From the NCBI GenBank assembly GCA_030604825.1, contig JAUVVB010000004.1, forward strand, positions 29,455 to 93,454: a DNA stretch of 64,000 bases, given 5' to 3'. The stretch comes from Chloroflexota bacterium. GTDB lineage: Bacteria > Chloroflexota > Dehalococcoidia > E44-bin15. The notes beneath the pieces are model-generated. The model worked only from the letters and a program-made list of their open reading frames with translations. It was not told the DNA's origin and did no database searches. The position numbers and the translations under genes are program-made. This document shows positions 20,518-29,277 of this stretch, piece by piece; the first letter of the stretch is position 1, and each line of letters begins with the position of its first letter.

Positions 20518-20718
20518 ATGAAAGAGAAGATCCACCCTGAGTATATGGAGGCGAAAGTCATCTGCTCCTGTGGCAATACCTTTACTACTGGCTCCACAAA
20601 GCCAGTGCTCAAGATAGAGGTCTGTAGCAAGTGTCATCCCTTCTTCACCGGGGAGCGTCGCATCGTCGACACCGCAGGAAGGGTGGAGCGCTTCAAGAGG
20701 CGATATAAGATAGAGTAA
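20518..20718 (+). CDS. rpmE: 50S ribosomal protein L31 (zinc-binding form)
   Basis: 66 residues. It has the conserved KEKIHPEY start and the cysteines CSC and [10 protein letters not shown], so it is the zinc-containing C+ form, which is normally replaced under zinc starvation. It follows rpmA by 6 bases and ends the operon. The convergent neighbour hisI starts a minus-strand operon from the other side. Confidence 0.97.
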   Translation: MKEKIHPEYMEAKVICSCGNTFTTGSTKPVLKIEVCSKCHPFFTGERRIVDTAGRVERFKRRYKIE

Positions 20719-20762
20719 GGGGCTTTCTTCTGCAAAGGGGGGCTGCGTAAGGCGGTCTCCTT

Positions 20763-21074
20763 TTATATCTCCTTCAGCTCCTGAAAGAAACAGGTCCTAT
20801 TGCCGGTGTGGCATACCGGACCGGTGGCATCCACCTTAATCAGCAGGGTATCCTCATCGCAGTCCTTAAAGATGGAACGCACATTGAGATAGCTTCCCGA
20901 GGTCTCCCCCTTATGCCACAGCTCCTGGCGACTGCGACTATAGAACCAGACCTGGCCGCTGGCAAGCGTCCTCTTTAGCGACTCCTGGTTCATATACCCC
21001 AGCATAAACACGTCGCCGCTTTCATCATCCTGAATGATGGCAGGGATTAAACCCTTTTCATCGAACTTGAGCAT
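20763..21074 (-). CDS. hisI: Phosphoribosyl-AMP cyclohydrolase
   Basis: 103 residues, HisI domain alone without the HisE fusion. It opens the purine ring of PR-AMP in histidine biosynthesis. The zinc and magnesium sites appear as the [18 protein letters not shown] segment, the CDEDTLL acidic motif and the [10 protein letters not shown] cysteines. It is the last gene of the minus-strand group hisA-methyltransferase-hisI. HisE, HisF and HisH are not in this window. Confidence 0.95.
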   Translation of the reverse strand: MLKFDEKGLIPAIIQDDESGDVFMLGYMNQESLKRTLASGQVWFYSRSRQELWHKGETSGSYLNVRSIFKDCDEDTLLIKVDATGPVCHTGNRTCFFQELKEI

Positions 21075-21107
21075 GACCCACCACCTTCCTATAGATCAAG
21101 GCTATGT

Positions 21108-21740
21108 TCACCTCTTGCCAAAGTTTACGACATAAACGAAGAAATTGCCAAATTGCTGAAAAGGCTCAAACCCTGCTTTAGCTGCTCGGGAAATGGTGGT
21201 CCTCCGCAGCGAATAATCTGGGTCAATAAGTATCTCCCATATCGATAACACTCCACCCGGGCGAAGCACCCGGTAAAGCTCGTTTAGGGCTGCATCCTTA
21301 TCTGGTATTTCGCCCAAAACGCCTACCAGGAAGGCCAGGTCAAGGCTATCCTCCTTCAGGGGAAGGGCTGCGCCATCCCCTACCAGTAGCGCCACATTTT
21401 CCAGCCCCTCCCTTTCGATCTTACCCTTGAGCCTTGCTATCAGCACCGGCTCTATATCCAGGCAGTATAGCTTTCCTGAGCTCACTCGCCGTGATGCCTC
21501 CGCGGTCAAAAAGCCAGAGCCAGGGCCGAGTTCCAGCACCCTCATCCCCTCCTTTACCCCTATCTGCTCAATGGTTTTGGCTGGGCTGAGGAAACGCCTG
21601 CGCCCGGGGTTATCCAGAATCAGGGCCAGCCGCCACGGGATGGGGATGGGATGAAGCTTTTTAATAATTCGTGCCACTACATGCCACAAGAAGAGGAAGG
21701 CACCGATTAGACTGAGGATGGCGATTAAAGCAGGATGCAT
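21108..21740 (-). CDS. Membrane-anchored SAM-dependent methyltransferase
   Basis: 210 residues. One hydrophobic helix (about residues 5-25) precedes a class I methyltransferase domain. The domain has VLELGPGSGFLT (motif I), LYCLDIEP, a GDGAALPL motif and LRPGGVLSI. It resembles UbiE-type enzymes, but the substrate is unknown. The ATG starts directly after the hisA stop codon, so it is translated as part of the histidine gene group, although nothing suggests a histidine-pathway reaction. Confidence 0.85.
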   Translation of the reverse strand: MHPALIAILSLIGAFLFLWHVVARIIKKLHPIPIPWRLALILDNPGRRRFLSPAKTIEQIGVKEGMRVLELGPGSGFLTAEASRRVSSGKLYCLDIEPVLIARLKGKIEREGLENVALLVGDGAALPLKEDSLDLAFLVGVLGEIPDKDAALNELYRVLRPGGVLSIWEILIDPDYSLRRTTISRAAKAGFEPFQQFGNFFVYVVNFGKR

Positions 21741-22463
21741 CTAGCGCCCCCCCACTGCCCTCAGCGCCTCCTTCAAATCCACATCCCCTGTATAAAGCGC
21801 CCGACCCACTATCACGCCCTCCACGCCAAGCTGGGCCAGCTTCTTGATATGCTCCAGAGAGGAGATGCCTCCCGAGGCTATTATGGGGAGATGAGTCTTG
21901 GCAACCAGTTCCCCTATTTCAGCGAAATTGGGCTCACTCAGCGTGCCATCGCGGGCGATGTCGGTATAGATAAAGCGCTTAACCCCAAGGTCAGCCATCA
22001 TCCCCACCAGCTCGCCGGCGCTGACCGTTGTCCGCTGCCTCCAGCCATGGGTGGCCACATAGCCCTCTTTGGCATCGATGCTCACCACGATCCTCTGGCC
22101 AAACCGGCGGCATGCCTCTTGGACCAATGCATGATCCTCTATAGCCGCCGTTCCCAGGATGACTCGCTCCACCCCCAGCCCCAGCACCTCCTCCACCGCC
22201 TCCAGGCGGCGCAGCCCCCCTCCTAGCTGAAGGCGAATTTTGGCCCGGCGCGCCATCTCCGCAATGAGGGAAGCATGGCAGATTTCGCCCTTAGCCGCCC
22301 CATCGAGGTCAACGAGGTGAAGCCGGGGTGCCCCCAGTTCCTGCCAGTGAAGCGCCATGCCAATGGGGTCTTCGGAGAAGACCGTCTCCTGGCTATAGTC
22401 GCCCTGGTAGAGGCGAACGCATTTCCCGGCCCTCAGGTCGATGGCGGGAATGATCTCCATCAT
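21741..22463 (-). CDS. hisA: Phosphoribosylformimino-5-aminoimidazole carboxamide ribotide isomerase
   Basis: 240 residues of the (beta-alpha)8 HisA barrel. The catalytic aspartates appear in IPAIDLRAGKCVRL and YTDIARDGTL, and phosphate-binding loops in LQLGGGLR and IASGGISS. It performs the Amadori rearrangement in histidine biosynthesis. Two adjacent ATGs are possible starts. It lies 6 bases downstream of the acyl-CoA dehydrogenase gene and directly upstream of the methyltransferase. Confidence 0.95.
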   Translation of the reverse strand: MMEIIPAIDLRAGKCVRLYQGDYSQETVFSEDPIGMALHWQELGAPRLHLVDLDGAAKGEICHASLIAEMARRAKIRLQLGGGLRRLEAVEEVLGLGVERVILGTAAIEDHALVQEACRRFGQRIVVSIDAKEGYVATHGWRQRTTVSAGELVGMMADLGVKRFIYTDIARDGTLSEPNFAEIGELVAKTHLPIIASGGISSLEHIKKLAQLGVEGVIVGRALYTGDVDLKEALRAVGGR

Positions 22464-22469
22464 CCTTTC

Positions 22470-23672
22470 CTATCGGTAAGCCAGATACTCCCTTCCCAGA
22501 AGCTCCCTGGCTACGATGAGCTTCATCACCTCGGTTGAGCCCTCGGCCAGGGTAAAAGACCTCACCCCCCTCAATGCCCTCTGTTCCTGGCATTCCTTGG
22601 AATAGCCAAAGGCGCCCTGCCACTGCATGGCATCATTTATGGCCTCGAAGGCCCATATCGGGGAGAGCATCTTGGCCATCGCTATCGCCTTAGACACCTC
22701 AAATCGAGAGAGCCTGTCTCCCTTCTGCTCCCGATCATACATCCATAGTGCCCGGTAAGCCAGCAGCCTTGCCGCCTCCAGCCGGCTGTAGTCCTCAGCC
22801 AGGGCAAACTGGAGCCCCTCGTACCTGGCAATGGCCCGGCCAAAGGCCTCCCTCTGTTTCATGTAATCGATGGCATTTTCCAGTGACCTCATGGCAGCCC
22901 CCACACATACCAGGGCGATGAGCCCGCGGGCAAACTCGTAGCCCTCATGAACTATATAAAATCCTCGGTTCTCCTCGCCGATGAGATAATGCCCGGGGAT
23001 GCGGACATCATCGATGTGGAAGCCCCCCCAGGAGACCCCCTCCCTGCCCATCTCCTCCAGATGGGTTATCTCTATCCCGGGAACGTCCTTTAGCGGCAGA
23101 TAGAAGAGGGTCATCCCCCTGGCCCCAAGCTCTGGGGTCATCCTGGCAAGGGTGACATAGCCGCCTCCGTATCGCTCCACCTCCCGAACCCCGCTGATGT
23201 AGCTCTTCTCCCCGCTGACCACATACCCATCGCCCTCTTTTGAGATTCTGGTTTTCATCGATGCCAGGTCGGAGCCAATGTCAGGCTCGGTGGTGGCAAT
23301 GCCGAGGAAGGACTCACCCTTCCTCACCTTTGGCAGCACTTCGTTTTTGGCCTCCTTGGTGCCATATTTGTCCAACAGATAGCCCCAGGCGTTCTGGATG
23401 AGGAAGAAGGCAGGGATGGCACAGCTTGTGTCTGCCCAAGCCAGCTCCTCGGCGGCGATCCCCGCCGTCACCGCGTCCAGTCCAGTGCCCCCGTACTGCT
23501 CGGATATGGACATGGCAATCAGCCCCATCTCTGCCAGGTCCTTGACCAGGTCATCGGGAATGGCCCTATTCTCCTCCATCTCCTTTAGCCGGGGAAGCGC
23601 CTTATCCCTACAAAATCGCCTCAGGTTTGCTCGAAAAAGCTCTTGCTCCTCGGTGAAGCTAAAGTCCAACAA
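22470..23672 (-). CDS. Acyl-CoA dehydrogenase
   Basis: 400 residues of the flavin-dependent acyl-CoA dehydrogenase family. Motifs include LDFSFTEEQELFR at the start, the FAD-binding stretch ATTEPDIGSDLASMKT, DAMQWQGAFGYS and the late LAEGSTEVMKLIVARELLG, where the Glu is a candidate catalytic base. The start is TTG at 23672, since AGGAGGG lies 6 bases upstream. A longer ATG frame to 23699 overlaps the pduO end without a ribosome site. The substrate chain length is not predictable. Electrons would pass to ETF, and a possible ETF:quinone oxidoreductase lies at 31243. Confidence 0.93.
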   Translation of the reverse strand: MLDFSFTEEQELFRANLRRFCRDKALPRLKEMEENRAIPDDLVKDLAEMGLIAMSISEQYGGTGLDAVTAGIAAEELAWADTSCAIPAFFLIQNAWGYLLDKYGTKEAKNEVLPKVRKGESFLGIATTEPDIGSDLASMKTRISKEGDGYVVSGEKSYISGVREVERYGGGYVTLARMTPELGARGMTLFYLPLKDVPGIEITHLEEMGREGVSWGGFHIDDVRIPGHYLIGEENRGFYIVHEGYEFARGLIALVCVGAAMRSLENAIDYMKQREAFGRAIARYEGLQFALAEDYSRLEAARLLAYRALWMYDREQKGDRLSRFEVSKAIAMAKMLSPIWAFEAINDAMQWQGAFGYSKECQEQRALRGVRSFTLAEGSTEVMKLIVARELLGREYLAYR

Positions 23673-23682
23673 CCTTTCCCTC

Positions 23683-24201
23683 CTATTCGGTCTCCTCATA
23701 GCGAGCCAGGGTAAAAATCAGGTCCGCTAGCCTGTTGAGATACTCCAGCACCCGCTCGTTTGGCACCTTATTTTCGTGCTTAAGCGCTACCACCCTTCTT
23801 TCCGCCCTCCTGATGATGGTTCGTGCCAGGTCCAGAGCTGCTGAGCTTGGGGAATTGCCCGGGATGATGAAAAGCCTGGGCATCTCCATCTCCTGCTCAA
23901 AGGCGTCGATGAGGCTCTCCAGCCGCTCCACCATCTCGGCGGTAACCACCCGATTCCGCGCCTCAAGTTTATGGTGATCCGCGGTGGCAAGCTCGGCGCC
24001 AACGATGAAAAGGTCCTGCTGCAGGGTGTAAATGATGTCCGAAACCCGCTCCTTTGTGGTCAGGGCCCGGGCCAAACCCAATGCCGAAACGGCCTCGTCA
24101 ATGGTGCCATAGGCCTCACATCGAGGGTGGCTCTTGGCAACCCGCCCCCCGTAAAGCAGGCTGGTTTCCCCCTTATCGCCCCTCTTGTTAAAGGTCTTCA
24201 T
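23683..24201 (-). CDS. PduO/MMAB-type cob(I)alamin adenosyltransferase
   Basis: 172 residues. It transfers the adenosyl group of ATP to cob(I)alamin. PduO-type features are present: the start TFNKRGDKGETSLLYGGRVAKSHPRCEAYGTIDE, later FIIPGNSPSSAALDLARTIIRRAERR, and the C-terminal LNRLADLIFTLAR. It starts the minus-strand operon with acyl-CoA dehydrogenase and hisA. A second, unrelated adenosyltransferase of the CobO family lies 1.2 kb away on the other strand. A clear CAGGAG ribosome site is present. Confidence 0.95.
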   Translation of the reverse strand: MKTFNKRGDKGETSLLYGGRVAKSHPRCEAYGTIDEAVSALGLARALTTKERVSDIIYTLQQDLFIVGAELATADHHKLEARNRVVTAEMVERLESLIDAFEQEMEMPRLFIIPGNSPSSAALDLARTIIRRAERRVVALKHENKVPNERVLEYLNRLADLIFTLARYEETE

Positions 24202-24221
24202 GCTTCGCTCCTGCTTAGGGC

Positions 24222-24251
24222 ATTATAACACGGAGGAGGCAAATCGCCCAA
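24222..24251 (-). promoter_or_regulatory. Promoter of the pduO-acyl-CoA dehydrogenase-his operon
   Basis: On the minus strand TTGGGC (24251-24246) and TATAAT (24227-24222) have an 18-bp spacer, about 20 bases before the pduO ATG. Confidence 0.55.
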
Positions 24252-24283
24252 AATAAATGTAAAGGCAAAAGCTGTAAAAGAAG

Positions 24284-24310
24284 GAGCAACCGCTCGACAG
24301 GCGGTTGCTC
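24284..24310 (-). terminator. Terminator of the lipoprotein gene
   Basis: A 10-bp perfect stem GAGCAACCGC/GCGGTTGCTC encloses a 7-base loop. On the minus strand it is followed by a T-rich CCTTCTTTT tract, so it ends the lipoprotein transcript from 24336. Confidence 0.8.
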
Positions 24311-24335
24311 TTAATAGCTGTGGGCAAGAGAAGCG

Positions 24336-25190
24336 CTAAGGCATAGGCACTTCCTCAGCCTCTTCCGCCTCTGGCGGCAGCTCGATGGTTACCGGCTCTT
24401 TGATGTGGTGCATAGTCATGGTCATCGTCATGTCCGCAGTGGCATCGAACTCGTCAACTAGCCCTGGCGGTATGCCCAGGGACTCGGGTGTAAATACCAT
24501 TGTGAGATTCACTGCGGTCTTTCGAGGGAAGTATGTATCCTTTGCTACCCATTGCCTAAGGGATAGGTCGGTGATCAGCTCTTCAACGTCTAGCTCCGGT
24601 GGCAATCCTTGCTCTGCCCCCGCCGATTGCATCAGTGCCCAGAGTTTTTCCAGGTCAGGCGTCACTTCGAGAACGTAGCACTCGGTTCCGTCAACCGTCT
24701 CAGTGCCAAGAAGTTCCACCTCGACATCTAACAGCATGTTGACTTGTTGCGATGTTATATCTAGTTCCTCCCAGTCGCCTGCTTCCATCGGGGATTTCAT
24801 CCATGTTGGAGGCTCACCGGGCATTTCCATCTTCATATACACCCAATCCTCTACGAGATACATTTCCATCGACACTTGCATGTCCTCTTCGCCGGGCACC
24901 TCCATGAACATGTCCATATGCATGTACATCTTTTGGCCTGGCTCATCAATTGCACCCTCACCATCCACTGACATCGTTATTTCTATTGTCTCCCCCCCCA
25001 TCGCCATCCGCAGGTCCATCGTCATATCCATGTCAAACTGGCATGTAGCGATATCAGCGCCCGCTGAAATCGCCTCGTCCCTTATCTGCTCAGCAGCTCC
25101 CCCTGGTGCCCCACCGCCGCAGGCAAAACCTGACAGCAGCAAGGCAGCGAAGAGCAGAACGGCCAAAAATCCTTTGACTTTCATCTGCAA
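24336..25190 (-). CDS. Met-rich lipoprotein, LolA/LppX-like (DUF6612-type)
   Basis: 284 residues. A signal peptide ends in GFAC (Cys24), followed by GGG. Residues about 40-160 are unusually rich in methionine in alternating patterns such as MDMTMDLRMAMG and MYMHMDMFMEV, expected of amphipathic beta-strands. The general layout, with repeated KMYMHMDM and VDGTECYVLEVTPD strands, recalls the LolA/LppX-like fold of DUF6612 lipoproteins. That family is of unknown function, possibly lipid or metal binding. It stands alone with its own promoter and terminator. The extracellular position is inferred from the lipobox. Confidence 0.7.
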   Translation of the reverse strand: MQMKVKGFLAVLLFAALLLSGFACGGGAPGGAAEQIRDEAISAGADIATCQFDMDMTMDLRMAMGGETIEITMSVDGEGAIDEPGQKMYMHMDMFMEVPGEEDMQVSMEMYLVEDWVYMKMEMPGEPPTWMKSPMEAGDWEELDITSQQVNMLLDVEVELLGTETVDGTECYVLEVTPDLEKLWALMQSAGAEQGLPPELDVEELITDLSLRQWVAKDTYFPRKTAVNLTMVFTPESLGIPPGLVDEFDATADMTMTMTMHHIKEPVTIELPPEAEEAEEVPMP

Positions 25191-25213
25191 CCCCCTTCCC
25201 CTAAGCGAGTGCC

Positions 25214-25242
25214 AGTATACGGCCCTTTTTCTCCGGTGTCAA
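25214..25242 (-). promoter_or_regulatory. Promoter of the lipoprotein gene
   Basis: On the minus strand TTGACA (25242-25237) and TATACT (25219-25214) with a 17-bp spacer; nearly consensus. The leader would be about 17 bases. Confidence 0.85.
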
Positions 25243-25259
25243 CGCCCAAGAAGTTCTCC

Positions 25260-25288
25260 TTGACAAGCGATGGCCCTCTTGTTAGACT
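25260..25288 (+). promoter_or_regulatory. Promoter of the cobO-mutase operon
   Basis: TTGACA at 25260-25265 and TAGACT at 25283-25288 with a 17-bp spacer, divergent from the lipoprotein promoter. It precedes the chosen cobO ATG at 25359. Confidence 0.7.
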
Positions 25289-25358
25289 TGCCGTGAGAGG
25301 GAAGGGATGCCCGCCGCCGAAATCGAAAGGCCCATGGCGGACGGGCTTTTTAGCTGAA

Positions 25359-25889
25359 ATGAGTCCCCTGGAAAAAGGGCTGGTGGAGGTCTTCACTGGA
25401 AGCGGCAAGGGTAAGACATCTGCCGCCCTGGGGGTGGTGCTTCGCGCTTCTGGTCAGGGACTTCGAGCCCATATCATCTACTTCATGAAGGGTGATTATC
25501 CCTATGGCGAAAGAAATACCCTGGCCCTCCTGCCCAATGTCAGCCACCAGAGCTTTGGACATGAGTGCTTCATCGACCCAAATAGGGTGACGGAAGAGGA
25601 GAGGGAGCAGGCGAGGCAGGCACTGGAGGCAGCCTGCAATGCCATCGCCAGTAACGATTACGATCTGGTGGTGCTGGACGAGATAAACATCGCCGTTGCC
25701 TGGAAGCTCATTGAGATTGAAGATGTGCTGCGGCTCATCGAGGAGAAGCCCGAGAATGTGGAGCTCATCCTCACCGGTCGCCATGCTCACCCCAAGCTTA
25801 TCCAGAGGGCTGACCTGGTCACCGATATGGTGGAGGTCAAGCACCCCTTCCACAAGGGGATAAAGGCGAGGAGAGGAATCGATTACTGA
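25359..25889 (+). CDS. cobO: CobO/BtuR-type corrinoid adenosyltransferase
   Basis: 176 residues, normal for CobO/BtuR. It has the P-loop TGSGKGKTSAALG with the unusual ATP orientation of this family, the AHIIYFMKGDYPYGE stretch and the Walker-B-like VVLDEINIA. The C-terminal VTDMVEVKHPFHKGIKARRGID matches the family signature for corrinoid binding. It adenosylates cobinamide or cobalamin. The ATG has no clear ribosome site, and an internal GTG at 25383 is a weaker alternative. It lies 10 bases ahead of the mutase gene that uses its product, so coupled function is likely. Confidence 0.93.
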   Translation: MSPLEKGLVEVFTGSGKGKTSAALGVVLRASGQGLRAHIIYFMKGDYPYGERNTLALLPNVSHQSFGHECFIDPNRVTEEEREQARQALEAACNAIASNDYDLVVLDEINIAVAWKLIEIEDVLRLIEEKPENVELILTGRHAHPKLIQRADLVTDMVEVKHPFHKGIKARRGIDY

Positions 25890-25898
25890 GGGGATGCC

Positions 25899-27554
25899 GT
25901 GTTCGACCAGCAAAAGCTGGAGGTAAGAAGAGGGAAGAGGGAGAGGAAAGGGTCTCAGCCGGGGGAGAGGAAAGACCGTTTCGTTACCACCTCGGGAATA
26001 CCCATACAGCGGCTTTACACCCCCGAGGACATTGCTGAGATGGACTACGTGGCGGATCTGGGTTTTCCCGGGGAGTATCCCTTCTTGCGCGGCATTCACT
26101 ACACCGGGCATAGGGGGCGGCTGTGGACGATGCGCATGTTTGCTGGCTTCGGCACCGCTGAGGAGACGACTGAGCGCTTCAAATACCTCTTGAGCCATGG
26201 CGAAACGGGGTTGAGCGTTGCCTTCGATATGCCCACCCTCATGGGCTATGACACCGATGCCCCCGAGGCGCGGGGGGAGTTTGGGAAGTGTGGGGTGGCG
26301 GTATCCTCCCTTGCCGATATGGAGGCGCTTTTCCAGGGCATCCCCATGGATAAGGTGACCACATCGATGACCATCAACAGCCCGGCGGCGGTGATCTGGG
26401 CGATGTACATCGCCGCCGCCGAGAAGAAGGGCATCCCCATGGAGCGGCTTGGGGGCACCATTCAGAACGCCATCCTCAAGGAATATATCGCCCAAAATGA
26501 ATACCTCTTTCCCCCCCAGCCCTCCATGCGTCTCATCGTCGATACCTTTGAGTTCGGCACCAAATACCTCCCCCTGTGGAACACCATCAGCATCAGCGGC
26601 TATCACATCCGCGAGGCGGGGGCCACCGCTGCCCAGGAGCTGGCCTTCACCCTTGCTGACGGCCTGACCTATGTGGAGGCAGGGGTGGAGAGGGGGCTGA
26701 GGGTGGATGACTTCGCCCCCAGGCTCAGCTTCTTCTTCAACGTGCATAACGACTTCTTCGAGGAGATCGCCAAGTTCCGCGCCGCCCGTCGCATCTGGGC
26801 TCGGGAGATGAAAAGGAGGTATGACCCCCAGAACGAGCGCTCCCTCTGGCTTCGCTTCCACACCCAGACCGCAGGCTGTACCCTGACGGCGCAACAGCCT
26901 GAGAACAACACCGTTCGTGTCGCCCTTCAAGCCCTGGCCGCAGTGCTGGGAGGAACCCAGTCGCTGCATACCAATTCCCTGGATGAGGCCTGGGCTCTGC
27001 CCTCGGACAAGGCAGCCCTCATCGCCCTCAGGACACAGCAGATCATCGCCCATGAGACTGGGGTAGCCAGCACCGTTGATCCCCTGGGGGGCAGCTTTAT
27101 GGTGGAGGCCTTGACCAATAAGATGGAGGAGGCTTGCTACGATTACTTCCAGCGGATAGATTCCCTGGGGGGCGTCATCCCTGCCATAGAGAAGGGCTTT
27201 TTCCAGCGGGAGATCGCTGAGGCCGCCTACCGCCACCAGCAGGAGATTGAAAGCAAGGAGCGCATCGTTGTGGGGCTGAACGAGTATGTTTTGGATGAAC
27301 CTGTAGCTGTCCCAATCCTGGAGATGGATGAAGAGGGTGAAAGGAGGCATCTGGAGCGGCTAAATCGGGTGCGCCGGGAGCGAAGCTCCAGGGACGTCTC
27401 AGGGAGGCTGGCTGAGCTGCGCCGTGCTGCTCAGGGGAGGGAAAACCTCATGCCCTATATTTTGGCGGCGGTGCGGGCCTATGCCACCTTGGGCGAGATC
27501 TGTGATGTTTTCCGTGAGGTTTTCGGGGTATATAAGCCCACGGAGGTTGTTTAA
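25899..27554 (+). CDS. mcmA: Methylmalonyl-CoA mutase, large (catalytic) subunit
   Basis: 551 residues, the size of a catalytic subunit lacking the C-terminal B12-binding domain. It has the start [22 protein letters not shown], the [39 protein letters not shown] region, the [11 protein letters not shown] motif and [17 protein letters not shown]. The enzyme interconverts methylmalonyl-CoA and succinyl-CoA using adenosylcobalamin. The small subunit with DxHxxG is not in this window and must be encoded elsewhere. The gene follows cobO by 10 bases, which supplies the cofactor. The start is GTG with a GAGGGG ribosome site. Confidence 0.95.
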   Translation: MFDQQKLEVRRGKRERKGSQPGERKDRFVTTSGIPIQRLYTPEDIAEMDYVADLGFPGEYPFLRGIHYTGHRGRLWTMRMFAGFGTAEETTERFKYLLSHGETGLSVAFDMPTLMGYDTDAPEARGEFGKCGVAVSSLADMEALFQGIPMDKVTTSMTINSPAAVIWAMYIAAAEKKGIPMERLGGTIQNAILKEYIAQNEYLFPPQPSMRLIVDTFEFGTKYLPLWNTISISGYHIREAGATAAQELAFTLADGLTYVEAGVERGLRVDDFAPRLSFFFNVHNDFFEEIAKFRAARRIWAREMKRRYDPQNERSLWLRFHTQTAGCTLTAQQPENNTVRVALQALAAVLGGTQSLHTNSLDEAWALPSDKAALIALRTQQIIAHETGVASTVDPLGGSFMVEALTNKMEEACYDYFQRIDSLGGVIPAIEKGFFQREIAEAAYRHQQEIESKERIVVGLNEYVLDEPVAVPILEMDEEGERRHLERLNRVRRERSSRDVSGRLAELRRAAQGRENLMPYILAAVRAYATLGEICDVFREVFGVYKPTEVV

Positions 27555-27574
27555 CCTTAGAAAGGAGGAGGAAG

Positions 27575-28672
27575 ATGAAGATCACCCTAAGCGTTATCAA
27601 GGCTGACATTGGCGGTTATGTGGGGCACTCCAGCTCCCATCCACTGGTCCTGGAAAAGGCAAATGAGTGTCTGGAGAAACAGCGGGGCAAGCTTCTGGTG
27701 GATTTCCATATCACCAGGTGCGGGGACGACCTGCAGTTAATCATGACCCACCAGCGGGGTGAGGAGGATGAGGCCATTCACAAGATGTGCTGGGACACCT
27801 TCCTGGAGTGCACCAAGGTGGCGAGGGAGCTAAAGCTTCATGGGGCAGGTCAGGACCTTCTCGCCGAGGCCTTCTCGGGAAACGTCAAGGGGATGGGACC
27901 AGGGGTCGCCGAAATGGAGTTTGAGGAGAGGGGATCCGAGCCGATTATCATCTTCATGGCCGATAAAACATCGGCAGGGGCATGGAATCTGCCCCTGTAC
28001 AAGATATTCGCCGACCCCTTCAATACCATCGGGCTGGTCATCGCCGAGAACATGCACCAGGGCTTTCGCTTCGAGATTCACGATGTCAAGGAGCACAAGA
28101 AGATCACCCTTGATGCCCCTGAGGAGATCTATGACATGCTGCTCTTCATGGGGGCACCATCCCGCTATGCGGTGAAGGCGGTCTATCACCGGGGCTCCAA
28201 CGAGATCGCCGCCGTTTCCTCCACCCAGCGCCTGGCGCTGATCGCCGGAAGATATGTGGGCAAGGATGACCCGGTGTGCATCGTCCGCTCTCAGGGGGAG
28301 TTTCCCGCAGTGGGGGAGGTGCTGGAGCCCTTCACCCATCCTCAGCTAGTGGAGGGCTGGATGCGAGGCTCCCATCACGGCCCCTTGATGCCGGTAGCGG
28401 TTAACGACTCTAACCCCTCCCGCTTTGACGGTCCGCCGCGGGTGATTGCTGCTGGCTTCCAGCTCTCCAGCGGCAAGCTGGTAGGGCCCAGGGACATGTT
28501 CGACGACCCCAGCTTTGATATGGCCAGGCGCCAGGCAAATGAGATCGCAGACTATATGCGCCGCCATGGACCCTTCGAGCCCCACCGGCTGCCCCTGGAG
28601 CAGATGGAATACACCACCATGCCTCAGGTGGCAAGAAAGCTGGACAAGAGATTCGTAGACCTTGAGGAATGA
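27575..28672 (+). CDS. fbp: Fructose-1,6-bisphosphate aldolase/phosphatase (type V)
   Basis: 365 residues. It is a bifunctional gluconeogenic enzyme found in archaea and some deep-branching bacteria. It joins the triose phosphates and removes the 1-phosphate. The family start KITLSVIKADIGGYVGHSS is present, with metal-site Asp and His residues. Later segments are GDDLQLIMTH, FMADKTSAGAWNLPLYKIFADPFNT and SRYAVKAVY, the last containing the candidate Schiff-base Lys and Tyr. AAAGGAGGAGG precedes the ATG. It overlaps rdgB by ATGA. Confidence 0.96.
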   Translation: MKITLSVIKADIGGYVGHSSSHPLVLEKANECLEKQRGKLLVDFHITRCGDDLQLIMTHQRGEEDEAIHKMCWDTFLECTKVARELKLHGAGQDLLAEAFSGNVKGMGPGVAEMEFEERGSEPIIIFMADKTSAGAWNLPLYKIFADPFNTIGLVIAENMHQGFRFEIHDVKEHKKITLDAPEEIYDMLLFMGAPSRYAVKAVYHRGSNEIAAVSSTQRLALIAGRYVGKDDPVCIVRSQGEFPAVGEVLEPFTHPQLVEGWMRGSHHGPLMPVAVNDSNPSRFDGPPRVIAAGFQLSSGKLVGPRDMFDDPSFDMARRQANEIADYMRRHGPFEPHRLPLEQMEYTTMPQVARKLDKRFVDLEE

Positions 28673-29277
28673 GCTTGCCCAAGCTGCTCCTGGCTACAAA
28701 GAACCAGGCTAAGGTGCAGGAATACCTGCTGTTGCTCCAAGGTGTGCCCTTCGAGCTGACCACCCCCGCTGCAGAGGGCATCGAAACGGCGGTCAGGGAG
28801 ACGGGGGAAACCCTGGAGGAAAATGCTACCATCAAGGCCTTAGCCTATGCCTCAGGGAGCAATCTGCTTGCCCTTGCCGACGATTCGGGGCTGGAGGTGG
28901 TGGCTTTGAATGGCGAGCCTGGCGCCCTGTCGGCACGTTATGCCGGGGCAGATGCCTCCGATGAGGAGAGGATCGAGTACCTGCTGAGAAGGCTTGAGGG
29001 CATTCCCTGGGAGCGTAGAGCCGCTCGCTTTAGGTGCGTTATCGCCATCGCCTCCCCTGAAGGCGAGGTGGAGCTTTGTCAGGGGGAGTGCCAGGGCATC
29101 ATCAGCTTTGAGCCAAGGGGTGAAAATGGCTTCGGCTACGACCCCATCTTCTACCTGCCGCAGCGGGGCAAGACCATGGCTCAGCTATCCACGGAGGAGA
29201 AGAACGAGGTCAGCCATCGCGGCCTGGCGGCAAAGCGGGCACGGCAGATCCTATTAAGACTGGGACGAAATAAATGA
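28669..29277 (+). CDS. rdgB: XTP/dITP diphosphatase (RdgB/HAM1)
   Basis: 202 residues. It removes non-canonical purine triphosphates. Motifs are LLATKNQAKVQEY at the start, LADDSGLEV, GEPGALSARYAG, the FGYDPIFYLP loop and the C-terminal SHRGLAAKRA. It overlaps both neighbours by 4 bases (ATGA at 28669 and at 29274), so the aldolase/phosphatase, rdgB and moaA genes are translationally coupled. Confidence 0.96.
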   Translation: MSLPKLLLATKNQAKVQEYLLLLQGVPFELTTPAAEGIETAVRETGETLEENATIKALAYASGSNLLALADDSGLEVVALNGEPGALSARYAGADASDEERIEYLLRRLEGIPWERRAARFRCVIAIASPEGEVELCQGECQGIISFEPRGENGFGYDPIFYLPQRGKTMAQLSTEEKNEVSHRGLAAKRARQILLRLGRNK

